A stretch of 8,425 bases of DNA from UBA4416 sp020846025 (GTDB lineage: Bacteria; Bacteroidota; Bacteroidia; B-17B0; Aurantibacillaceae). The position numbers and the translations under genes were made by a program. How positions within the stretch are numbered: the first letter of the stretch is position 1; the number at the start of each line of letters is the position of its first letter. The DNA lies in assembly GCA_963169295.1 (NCBI GenBank), contig CAUJDD010000061.1:1-8425 (forward strand), in the 5' to 3' direction. Positions 1-6,332 of the stretch are shown here, in pieces. Below the pieces are notes generated by a model. The model made no database searches. It worked only from the letters and a program-made list of their open reading frames with translations, and had not been told where the DNA came from.

Positions 1-44
1 GTATTTGTTTTGTGGTTATCCATTCCATCGCTCAAAAATTTAAT
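1..44. other. Left edge: tail of the preceding segment, no gene assignable
   Basis: These bases precede palindrome E1 and probably belong to a neighbouring cassette-like segment. Forward frame 1 is open from the window edge to a TAA at 52-54, inside the E1 outer box, and would encode about 17 residues. Frame 3 is open to a TGA in the E1 loop. Either could be the end of a gene that starts outside the window, but the stretch is too short to choose and no family is recognisable. Confidence 0.2.
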
Positions 45-146
45 CAGCTTATAACAGCGTATATACAAGATACGCCTACAAGCATTTGATTTTAATTTAA
101 AATTTTCGTTAAGGCGTACCTCGTATATACGCAAAACGTTAGCACT
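45..146 (+). repeat. E1: attC-like imperfect palindrome at a cassette boundary
   Basis: The arms at 57-77 and 112-132 pair at 19 of 21 positions around a 34-nt AT-rich loop. Outside the stem the left side reads AAC (53-55), one spacer A, then GC. The right side reads GC, spacer AAAAC (133-137), then GTTAGCACT (138-146). Both stem mismatches are A against C on the + strand and become G-T wobbles on the minus strand, so the bottom strand folds better, as in integron attC sites. GTTAGCACT is the exact reverse complement of AGTGCTAAC at the entry of E2. The layout matches E2 and E3 in the same orientation although the stems differ in sequence. The structure is directly visible; the recombination role is inferred. 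Confidence 0.7.
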
Positions 147-371
147 CACCGTTAGACAAGCAACATCAAAACTAAATTGCGACAATAAAGTTCTCTTTCT
201 TTTACTTCACATTTCAAATTTGGTGGCGACAATTTAGAAACAAAAATTATTTAGCATCGTGTTGACCTCACTAAACTCTGTAGACCTAAATACAACTGAG
301 AGATATATCGACCTAACCGCAGACTTTAGAAATTAATTCGTACATTTAATAATAACTTATAAATATATATT
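147..371 (+). other. 225-bp leader before the SprB-repeat-like gene, no clear promoter
   Basis: The region is AT-rich and contains no convincing ORF. TACATTTA at 341-348 resembles the Bacteroidota -7 box (TAnnTTTG) except at the last base, but no TTG -33 box sits at the right distance, so I do not call a promoter. The sequence before the ATG is almost purely A/T with no Shine-Dalgarno, as is usual in this phylum. The octamer GCGACAAT occurs twice, near 178 and near 225, without an obvious role. Confidence 0.3.
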
Positions 372-977
372 ATGAAAAAAACTACTAAAATAAAAGTTGT
401 AAGTATTTTTAGCCTCTTTTTTCTTTCATTAATTTCACAAGAATCTTTTGGTCAGTGTCTGACACTTTCAGTTACAACAACATCAGCTACTTGTAGCACC
501 TGTTGTGACGCAACAGGGACACTAACTGCAAGTGGAGGTTGCCCTCCATATTCATATACAATTACACCTGCCATTACTAATTTTCCCGTTATGAATGGGG
601 TTTGCCCTGGTAATTATACCATAAGCGTTATGGATGCCGGATTATGTTGTCCGGTAACATCTACTACAGTTCAAATGAGATATGCTGGTCAAACAACAAC
701 AGGTATATTAGAATCGAAAGTTGAAACAATTGATTTAGTAATTCAAAATCCAATTCAGGAAAACATAAATATATATTTTAATCAACCAAATGCACAACAA
801 ACATATGAAGTAAAAGTGTTAGACTTACAAAGTCGAATTGTATATACCAATAGTTTCACTATTAATACTCCAAATTATTCATTCAAACATAATTTGACAA
901 GTGGTGTGTATTTTATTGAAGTCAAAGAGCAAACAACTAAGAAATCATTCAAGAAAAAAATAGTTGTAAATAACTAA
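372..977 (+). CDS. Small T9SS-exported protein with SprB-like repeat and C-terminal sorting domain
   Basis: Predicted secreted or surface-attached protein of 201 residues. Residues 1-27 form a signal peptide (MKK, hydrophobic core, probable cleavage before QC). Residues about 29-102 resemble a single SprB-type repeat: the TASGGCPPYSYTI and GNYTISVMDAG motifs match the usual 'asGG.pPYtYs...aGtYtvtVtDa' pattern. It is Cys-rich (CSTCC, GGCPP, GVCPG, LCCP), which suggests disulphides outside the cell. Residues about 118-201 are a type A sorting domain (IQNPIQENINIYF, then LTSGVYFIEVKEQ and a basic end), recognised and usually cleaved by the T9SS. Full SprB adhesins are far larger; this has one repeat, so it is not a gliding adhesin itself. 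The start is fixed by the signal peptide. It is the only gene in its segment and lies opposite to the operon on the right. Ligand or role unknown. Confidence 0.85.
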   Translation: MKKTTKIKVVSIFSLFFLSLISQESFGQCLTLSVTTTSATCSTCCDATGTLTASGGCPPYSYTITPAITNFPVMNGVCPGNYTISVMDAGLCCPVTSTTVQMRYAGQTTTGILESKVETIDLVIQNPIQENINIYFNQPNAQQTYEVKVLDLQSRIVYTNSFTINTPNYSFKHNLTSGVYFIEVKEQTTKKSFKKKIVVNN

Positions 978-998
978 CCGCAGAAAGGAAAACGGCGA

Positions 999-1184
999 AG
1001 TGCTAACAGCACCTACCAAAAATGCGGATATTCGGCTTCGGCATTTGCAAAAGCGGTCGCTCCCGCGAAAGACAATTATTTTCGCTTTGCAAATGTCTAT
1101 TAAATATTTAGCTTTGTTATAAGCAGTTCGGTAGAAAACGGTTTCAAAATCCGCACTTCTGGTAGCTGCAAAACGTTGTAAGTA
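999..1184 (+). repeat. E2: long attC-like imperfect palindrome with nested hairpin
   Basis: The outer stem pairs 1009-1029 with 1149-1169 at 18 of 21 positions. Two of the three mismatches are A against C and become G-T on the minus strand. The left edge is AGTGCTAAC (999-1007), spacer A, GC. The right edge is GC, spacer AAAAC (1170-1174), GTTGTAAGTA (1175-1184). The interior contains a second hairpin, 1042-1055 with 1083-1095, paired except for one bulged A. The left edge is the exact reverse complement of the sequence leaving E1 (138-146), and the right edge that of the sequence entering E3 (8211-8220). At 186 bp it is longer than most attC sites but comparable with long ones such as the Vibrio VCR class. 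ORFs crossing it are structural artefacts. Confidence 0.75.
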
Positions 1185-1283
1185 ATGCGTTTTGACCACC
1201 ATAACTTAACAAGACAGACATACAAAGACTAAACTTTTTTGTAAAGACAAGAACATTTTTAGTTTTTTTCTCCCCTCTTTTTT

Positions 1284-1306
1284 CGGGTTTGACGAACCCG
1301 TTTTTT
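1284..1306 (+). terminator. Rho-independent terminator, + strand
   Basis: CGGGTT (1284-1289) pairs perfectly with AACCCG (1295-1300) around a 5-nt loop and is followed at once by six T. On the minus strand the stem is followed by A residues, so it is directional. It would end transcripts coming from the left, for example read-through from the SprB-repeat-like gene across E2, before they enter the minus-strand operon from behind. Confidence 0.75.
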
Positions 1307-1574
1307 ATTATTTATGACAACTACTTTTTAGACAACTTTATTTTTATAAACAGACCAAAATAAAAATTGTGTTTTGAAAAAACTGTATTTTGAAAAACGC
1401 TATTGGTTAGACAACACAAAATTTGTTTTTGACACATATCCAAATTACAGAACTTATAATCAAACAAGCGACCATTTTTAAATGGTGCACGCTGACGGCG
1501 TGTGCGAGTGTGCCTCTCACTCTGTTCAATCACGGCACAAGCCACAGGCGTATGGAATGTTTTTTTGAAAAAAT
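1307..1574. other. Region without a convincing gene, with a GC-richer patch
   Basis: The left part is AT-rich and holds an imperfect 16-bp tandem pair, 1368-1383 and 1384-1399 (core TTTTGAAAAA). CCATTTTTAAATGG at 1472-1485 is a short inverted repeat. Bases about 1484-1556 are notably richer in G and C than the surroundings and contain small dyads such as GAGTG and CACTC. A minus-strand 92-codon frame spans the region, but it lacks a signal or fold and begins inside the duplicated lipoprotein stub, so I do not call it. The GC-rich patch may be debris of another gene. No terminator for the minus-strand operon was found here. Confidence 0.4.
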
Positions 1575-1625
1575 TTAAATAACAAAAATAAATAAACAAG
1601 CAATTATGGTTATAGCTATTCTCAT
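1575..1625 (-). pseudogene. Truncated third copy of the tandem lipoprotein gene
   Basis: The minus strand reads ATG and 14 codons identical in protein sequence to the start of lipoproteins A and B (MRIAITIIACLFIF). It then leaves homology near base 1583 and stops after two foreign codons (V, I). The lipobox Cys and all of the mature protein are missing, so no lipoprotein is made. At nucleotide level the stub matches copy B, not the adjacent copy A, between 1583 and 1601. It also retains the 49-bp spacer (1626-1674), identical to the one in front of copy A. It is the far end of a tandem array whose remaining part has been lost. Confidence 0.85.
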
Positions 1626-1674
1626 TTTACAATACTATCTTTTTACTTTTCTCTTTTAACTTTTGCCTTATCCT
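1626..1674 (-). repeat. 49-bp spacer, copy 1 of the duplicated unit
   Basis: This spacer is identical to 2344-2392. It lies between the stop of lipoprotein A and the start of the truncated third copy. The coding-strand end, TATTGTAAA before the ATG, is also the end of the hydrolase gene upstream of copy B (3077-3085). The spacer therefore carries a fragment of that gene and marks how the duplication arose. A purine-rich AGAGAAAAG stretch is present, but there is no strong Shine-Dalgarno. Confidence 0.8.
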
Positions 1675-2343
1675 CTACCAATTTATAGTATAAGTTTTAT
1701 TTGCACCCCACTCCAAATAAATGCTATCCTTAGTATAGGTATGCACACCGCTTACCCATTTATCTATATCTATTATATATTTTCCCATTGGGTAATTACC
1801 AATATTGCCAATGTTATATGAGTTTGTTCCATAAAACCCACCTCCTCCAAACCGATATGGATAATCTGGCATATTTTTATGTAAAGTGCTATTCGTAAAA
1901 AAGAACATTATAGAATCATTTGAATCTGTAATAGGTGATTTATTACAAAATAAATTAAGTGATAAATAACGAGGCATTACTCTTGGTTTAAAAAACATAT
2001 CCGCTTCATCATAATTAAAGCTAAGCGTTGTACCAACAAAACCGCAGTATTCAAACGTAGTGGCGTTTGTACCGCTTTTGCTTGGTATGTATATATTGTA
2101 ATTATATTGGCTACTACTGTGTATATCCACCCCTTTAAATATAAAATTACCCACCGCATCACTTACCGTGCTTAGGTTTAATCCCTTGCCGTCTTTTAAG
2201 TAAACGGTTACGTTGGCAAGTCCACTATCAGTGCAGTTGTTATACACCATGCCTTTTATATCATGGAGTATTATTTGGTCTTTATCTTTTTTGCAACATG
2301 CAAAAATAAAAAGGCAGGCAATTATGGTTATAGCTATTCTCAT
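1675..2343 (-). CDS. Putative lipoprotein A, carboxypeptidase-regulatory-like N-domain (tandem paralogue)
   Basis: Predicted outer-membrane or surface lipoprotein of 222 residues. The type II signal peptide ends in the lipobox IFAC with Cys16 as lipidation site, followed by CKKDKD. Residues about 26-90 fit a carboxypeptidase-regulatory-like/Ig-like beta sandwich (IKGMVYNNCTDSGLANVTV, then DAVGNFIFKGVDI). The C-terminal part has no recognised family and contains a GGGG segment at 165-168 written with mixed codons. It is paralogous to lipoprotein B. Over codons 1-122 there is one amino-acid difference (K70R) despite about 25 base changes. Residues about 123-178 are very different, and the last 40 or so residues are nearly identical. 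It is preceded by a spacer containing the end of the hydrolase gene and is probably co-transcribed with B. Function is not known; a partner or anchor for the secreted operon products is possible. Confidence 0.8.
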   Translation of the reverse strand: MRIAITIIACLFIFACCKKDKDQIILHDIKGMVYNNCTDSGLANVTVYLKDGKGLNLSTVSDAVGNFIFKGVDIHSSSQYNYNIYIPSKSGTNATTFEYCGFVGTTLSFNYDEADMFFKPRVMPRYLSLNLFCNKSPITDSNDSIMFFFTNSTLHKNMPDYPYRFGGGGFYGTNSYNIGNIGNYPMGKYIIDIDKWVSGVHTYTKDSIYLEWGANKTYTINW

Positions 2344-2392
2344 TTTACAATACTATCTTTTTACTTTTCTCTTTTAACTTTTGCCTTATCCT
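2344..2392 (-). repeat. 49-bp spacer, copy 2 of the duplicated unit
   Basis: Identical to 1626-1674. It lies between the stop of lipoprotein B and the start of lipoprotein A. The unit length measured from start codon to start codon is 718 bp (stub to A) and 733 bp (A to B); the 15-bp difference is the five extra codons in B. No promoter or terminator is evident, so A probably depends on transcription from upstream. Confidence 0.8.
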
Positions 2393-3076
2393 CTACCAAT
2401 TTATAGTATAAGTTTTATTTGCGCCCCACTCCAAATAAATGCTATCCTTAGTATAAGTATGCACACCGCTTACCCATTTATCTATATCTATTATATATTT
2501 TCCCATTGGGTAATTGCCAGAAATATTATAATAAGATGCTGGGTTTCCTGTTATAATAGGGACTCCATACCCCCCCCCCCCCCATTTATAAGGGTAAATC
2601 GGCGCATTGTTATGAAGAGTAAGGTTACTGCAATAAAACAAAATAGAGTCAGATGAACTTGTCGTTGGTGATTTTATACAATAAATATCAAATTTTAGGT
2701 AACGAGGTATTACTCTTGGTTTAAAAAACATATCCGCCTCATCATAATTAAAGCTAAGCGTTGTGCCAACAAACCCGCAATATTCAAATGTAGTAGCGTT
2801 TGTACCGCTTTTGCTTGGTATGTATATATTGTAATTATATTGGCTGCTACTATGTATGTCCACTCCTCTAAATATAAAATTACCCACCGCATCACTTACC
2901 GTGCTTAGATTTAGCCCCTTGCCGTCTTTTAAATAAACGGTTACATTGGCAAGCCCACTGTCGGTGCAGTTGTTATACACCATGCCCTTTATATCATGAA
3001 GTATTATTTGGTCTTTATCTTTTTTGCAACATGCAAAAATAAATAAACAAGCAATTATGGTTATAGCTATTCTCAT
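2393..3076 (-). CDS. Putative lipoprotein B, carboxypeptidase-regulatory-like N-domain, with coding poly-G tract
   Basis: Predicted lipoprotein of 227 residues, with the same lipobox (IFAC, Cys16) and beta-sandwich-like region (about 26-90) as its paralogue A. Its ATG overlaps the TGA of the hydrolase gene as ATGA, which suggests translational coupling. It is probably the ancestral copy, because only here is the upstream flank an intact gene. Residues about 124-182 (YCIKSPTTSSSDS, then YKWGGGG and NPASYYN) differ strongly from A, with Cys131 and Cys149. The segment from about 187 to the end (GNYPMGKYIIDIDKW onward) matches A. Gly166-169 are encoded inside an uninterrupted run of 14 G. A change of one base either way would end the protein within about 5 to 17 residues of the tract, removing about 50 C-terminal residues. 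No function recognised. Confidence 0.85.
   Translation of the reverse strand: MRIAITIIACLFIFACCKKDKDQIILHDIKGMVYNNCTDSGLANVTVYLKDGKGLNLSTVSDAVGNFIFRGVDIHSSSQYNYNIYIPSKSGTNATTFEYCGFVGTTLSFNYDEADMFFKPRVIPRYLKFDIYCIKSPTTSSSDSILFYCSNLTLHNNAPIYPYKWGGGGYGVPIITGNPASYYNISGNYPMGKYIIDIDKWVSGVHTYTKDSIYLEWGANKTYTINW
2570..2583 (-). repeat. G14 homopolymer inside lipoprotein B coding sequence
   Basis: Fourteen C on the + strand, so 14 G in the coding strand, reading TGG followed by four GGG codons (W165, G166-169). The gene is in frame at 14. With 13 the frame reaches TAA after six new codons (GGT ATG GAG TCC CTA TTA); with 15 it reaches TAA after about fourteen. The paralogue encodes the same GGGG as GGA GGA GGT GGG. 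Long G/C runs are classic slipped-strand phase-variation sites, but the exact count may also be a sequencing error. Confidence 0.8.
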
Positions 3077-6000
3077 TTTACAATATTCAGTTTAAAATTA
3101 TCGCTGCTGTTTTTGTTGGTTACTTTTATAAAATACAACCCATCGGGCAGGTGGCTCAGGTTTAGCTCAAGTGGGCTGTTGTTGTATATGGTGGCGTTAT
3201 ACACCGTGCGGCCACTCATGTCGCTAATCAATATAGTAGAGTTTAACTCTTCTTTATCGCACACATTTAGGTAAGTAAATGTGCCGTTGTTGGGGTTGGG
3301 GTACAGCAAAAAGCTGTTAATGGGCTTATTGTTGGTTTTATTAATGGGTTGGTAATAATCAAAGCCAAGGTTAGGCAAATTGTTTTGGGCATTATCATTA
3401 CCATTGTTTGCCCCACCGTTGTTTACCTTATACAAAATATTCGCACAATTATACGCCTGTATATAAGCATCTAATTCTGCCCCAAGGGGTATTTCTGTTC
3501 CGGGCAAAAACTCCACCACCTCGCCGCTGTGCAGTATGGCTTTGCTGCCTACGGCTACTTTAAAATCGCCGTTGGGGGTCAGGTAATTTTGGTTGCCGTA
3601 TAGCGAATAGATGTTGTTGCCACTCACATCGGTACTGCCTAATATAATTTTGTTGCGGGCTTCAAATTCAGCCACGTAACCACTCGTGTAACCAAAATAG
3701 GTGCTGGCACTTGCGCCCACGGTTTGGTTACTCAAAAACAAATCGGTAGGCGCTACCTCCACCCTTGCTAAATAGTCGCCTATCATAGCCTGTGGGTCTT
3801 CGTTGTGGTATTGGTTATCGGGCTTTGGAGTGGTGCCATCGCTATACGTGCCGTTGTTTATGCCAATGGCATACACCGCATCAAAGGGCGTAACCTGATA
3901 ATGGTTATTAGGGTAAGATAAATAAGGAAAACCAAAACGTTTGTCAGGGTGTTCAGTAAGCACATTGCTTACATTTTTATTAATATTCAATAAATTCAAA
4001 CCACCTGGTGAGCTGTCAAGGGCTGTAAAGTAGCTGTAAGGTTGCCCTGTGTTGGGGTCTCGCAAATCAAGCGTGCTTATAGAGGGCGAAAAGGCATGTA
4101 GCTTAGGGTCGTAGCTGGCAAAAGAGTTACCCGCAAACCAATTATTATAAAAGGGGTAGGCACTGGCATTGTATAGCTCATTATGGGCGCTTAGCACACT
4201 GCCCGGCACATCATCGTAATTAGTGGTAACGCTTGGCTTGGCTATGTGCTGTTGCCCTACAACGGTATTTTGCCCTGCCCATATAAAAGGTCCTATACAG
4301 GTACAAAAATGCGTGCAAAACGGGCAAATACCTATTGTGCCTTTAACGCATTGCCGTTTCATATAAGTCCAGTTGGCATTTATGTTAACATAAGCATCAA
4401 AAATATTTTGGTTGTTGTTGGCACTCCACCAGCGGGCAGTCATCTTTTTTTGCGATACAGGTCTGTAAACGGTATAGCTATCGCCACACTTATCAGTTTC
4501 GGTATAACTGTCGCCAAGTGGGTTAAATTTTAATTGCGTATCAATAATATAACTTTGCGAGTGCGGCACTTGATGGTTTACCGAACTACCCTGCGAAACA
4601 CCAATGCGACGGTTAAAGGTAGGGTAGCCGTTAAAACTACCTGTAATGCTGTTAAACGTATTTAGTAAATTTATGCGGTCGGCAGTAGGCCCTGTAGGGC
4701 TGCCCGTGGTATAAGCTGTTAATTGAAATGCACCCGGGTTTTGGTTAAAACTTTGGGCAACATTGGCGGCAATTCTCGAAACCCAGTCGGCAGTTGTTTG
4801 AAGACCGTTTACATAACTGAAAAATCCTGGCAGGGCATAATTAGGGTTAGCCTGAAAGTCTAAAAAATACTGAAACCCCAAAGGCACATTAGCCGCTTGG
4901 TTTTCTCCTTCAAAATTTATCCATATTTTGGTGTGTGGGTGCATCCCAAGTCCAGCTTTGTATTTGGCTTCCATATTAGCTAAAGCAAGTCTGCTGCTCA
5001 CAGCACCCATACTGTAGCCACATATCACATTCTCAAAAAAATAACCGTTGGTTATTTTTTGAGCGTTAACAATATTAATAAGTGCTTCAATAAGCTGTGC
5101 ATTGTTTTGGGCATAATCTATTCCGTTATCAAACATCAAAATAATTATATCGTAGCCCTCATCACGTAGTCTATCCAAAAACAATGCGCCGTTCGAAGAC
5201 CCCTCACCGCATTGAGAGGCTTCGGTTGGCGAAAAACGTTTGTTGTAGCCGCCATTATAAGCTTCATAATAAGTTCCCCTCCACCCAAAAGTTACTGGAA
5301 TACTTATCGTAGTACCGTTAACATTCACAACAATGTCATTTGGATAAACAGAAAAGGGAACTAGTTGCTTTCCGTTACCTGGGTTAAATCCTGCCGTTAT
5401 AATAAACGGTTTGCGAATTTCTTGTTGTGTATTGCAATCTGAATACCAAACGGCATATCGTCCATTAACTGTATTTGAACCCACGGTAGAAGAAATAGCA
5501 ATAACTCCAGAGTCAGGCGATTTAACAGGCGTGCTACAACTTGATGTAGAAAATTTATTTCCACTTTCAACTTGAGTTGAATCATAAATTTGAAAAGATG
5601 AATAATAAAAAGTGGTGTCGGACTTTATTTTCATCATACAATTTTTAAGTCCCTGAGAGGAATAAGAAAGCTGTATAGAAGTGTTTAATTCAAGAACTCT
5701 GAAACCAAGCGAATCTCCAAAATCAATGTAAATGGAATCTATTTGATTCCTGATATTGGATTGAATTAAACTTTCATCAAGATAAAAGTTAAATTGTGGT
5801 ATTTTAATAACATGATTAAGGGCGGAAGCTAAAAAGAATTTCTTTTTTTCAAATGGATAATAATTATTAATAGTTTTTTCGGTAAACTTATTGTCTTTCC
5901 AGTCAATTAAGTTTTGTATAATAGTTGAATCCTTAAAATCTTCATATTCTACAAAAGCAAAACTTAGCGGCGTAAATCCTTTTTGTAGCGCAGTTATCAT

Positions 6001-6330
6001 CGAATTTTGAACTCTCAAAAAACTCACAGAAGTGTCCTCTATGTTAAAATTAGATAGCTCTAAATCATTTACAGCGTTTAAGTATGTTAAAATAAAATTC
6101 AAAGAATCAGTTCCATCATTTTTACTCTTATACCAGTCATAAATATTTCCATCTGGCGAAGCAAGATGATATTTAAAAAAAGATACGTTAGGATGGTTTT
6201 GTTTAAATACTTGACACACGTTGTCCAACAATGCTCTCATGCCATCGTAATGAATTGTATCTTGAGCATACGTTTTATTAATCCCAATAAGGATATAAAT
6301 TTTTAATAAAAAAAACGATAGCTTTTTCAT
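3073..6330 (-). CDS. Large secreted alpha/beta-hydrolase-like protein with T9SS sorting domain
   Basis: Predicted T9SS-exported protein of 1085 residues. The signal peptide is about 1-22 (cleavage after TYA). Residues about 23-300 are an unassigned N-terminal region. Residues about 305-500 look like an alpha/beta hydrolase: a first strand RKPFIITAGFNPGN, then a GYDIIILMFDNGIDY strand-loop, the nucleophile elbow GYSMG with Ser440, and INFEGENQAANVPLGFQYF. The last motif resembles the GANxPLG motif after the elbow in other Bacteroidota T9SS lipase/esterase-like proteins. I cannot assign the acid and His. A Cys cluster lies at 661-678 (C661, C669, C672, C676, C678). Residues about 890-960 resemble a beta-repeat (KVAVGSKAILHSGEVVEFLPG). 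Residues about 1007-1085 are the type A sorting domain (LLYPNPNNGTF, then LPDGLYFIKVTN). The start is 2 bp from the stop of the upstream gene and the stop overlaps lipoprotein B. Substrate unknown; esterase or lipase activity is likely but unproven. Confidence 0.8.
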   Translation of the reverse strand: MKKLSFFLLKIYILIGINKTYAQDTIHYDGMRALLDNVCQVFKQNHPNVSFFKYHLASPDGNIYDWYKSKNDGTDSLNFILTYLNAVNDLELSNFNIEDTSVSFLRVQNSMITALQKGFTPLSFAFVEYEDFKDSTIIQNLIDWKDNKFTEKTINNYYPFEKKKFFLASALNHVIKIPQFNFYLDESLIQSNIRNQIDSIYIDFGDSLGFRVLELNTSIQLSYSSQGLKNCMMKIKSDTTFYYSSFQIYDSTQVESGNKFSTSSCSTPVKSPDSGVIAISSTVGSNTVNGRYAVWYSDCNTQQEIRKPFIITAGFNPGNGKQLVPFSVYPNDIVVNVNGTTISIPVTFGWRGTYYEAYNGGYNKRFSPTEASQCGEGSSNGALFLDRLRDEGYDIIILMFDNGIDYAQNNAQLIEALINIVNAQKITNGYFFENVICGYSMGAVSSRLALANMEAKYKAGLGMHPHTKIWINFEGENQAANVPLGFQYFLDFQANPNYALPGFFSYVNGLQTTADWVSRIAANVAQSFNQNPGAFQLTAYTTGSPTGPTADRINLLNTFNSITGSFNGYPTFNRRIGVSQGSSVNHQVPHSQSYIIDTQLKFNPLGDSYTETDKCGDSYTVYRPVSQKKMTARWWSANNNQNIFDAYVNINANWTYMKRQCVKGTIGICPFCTHFCTCIGPFIWAGQNTVVGQQHIAKPSVTTNYDDVPGSVLSAHNELYNASAYPFYNNWFAGNSFASYDPKLHAFSPSISTLDLRDPNTGQPYSYFTALDSSPGGLNLLNINKNVSNVLTEHPDKRFGFPYLSYPNNHYQVTPFDAVYAIGINNGTYSDGTTPKPDNQYHNEDPQAMIGDYLARVEVAPTDLFLSNQTVGASASTYFGYTSGYVAEFEARNKIILGSTDVSGNNIYSLYGNQNYLTPNGDFKVAVGSKAILHSGEVVEFLPGTEIPLGAELDAYIQAYNCANILYKVNNGGANNGNDNAQNNLPNLGFDYYQPINKTNNKPINSFLLYPNPNNGTFTYLNVCDKEELNSTILISDMSGRTVYNATIYNNSPLELNLSHLPDGLYFIKVTNKNSSDNFKLNIVK

Positions 6331-6332
6331 AT

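Larger units (their letters stand above)
138..1175 (+). mobile_element. Cassette-like segment 1 (about 1.04 kb, one ORF followed by attC-like site)
   Basis: If recombination occurs after the G of GTT, as in integrons, the unit runs from T139 to G1175. Its start (138-146) and the outer box of the palindrome at its end (999-1007) are perfect 9-nt reverse complements, which is expected if the circularised unit rebuilds a complete palindrome. It holds a single + strand ORF whose stop lies 21 bp before the E2 palindrome, the classic gene-cassette arrangement. No integrase, attI site or cassette promoter is in the window. Alternative: a segment bounded by short inverted repeats and moved by another enzyme. 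Confidence 0.5.

Noticed and set aside
45..146. E1 as an intrinsic transcription terminator
   Set aside because: Neither strand has a T-run after the stem, and its shared frame and matched boxes with E2 and E3 are better explained by a recombination-type site.
341..348. TACATTTA as a Bacteroidota -7 promoter box for the SprB-repeat-like gene
   Set aside because: The last base differs from TAnnTTTG and no TTG -33 element occurs at suitable spacing.
945..1202. Minus-strand 85-codon ORF overlapping the end of the SprB-repeat-like gene
   Set aside because: It runs through the E2 palindrome, whose GC-rich paired arms create the open frame. It has no leader, domain or plausible composition.
1321..1599. 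Minus-strand 92-codon ORF with an Arg-rich stretch
   Set aside because: Its start lies inside the duplicated lipoprotein stub in another frame, its ends are low-complexity AT-rich translation, and I recognise no family. I kept only the composition anomaly as a finding.
1977..2162. Minus-strand 61-codon ORFs within both lipoprotein genes (also 2710-2895)
   Set aside because: They are the same alternate-frame shadow of the duplicated genes and appear in both copies only because the DNA is duplicated.
2381..2656. Plus-strand ORF with a proline run across the C14 tract
   Set aside because: It is antisense to lipoprotein B, and the proline run is just the homopolymer read in the other direction.
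4246..4533. Plus-strand ORFs inside the hydrolase and VGIGT genes (also 7204-7452 and 7545-7778)
   Set aside because: They are antisense to well-supported coding sequence and have no signal, domain or leader of their own.
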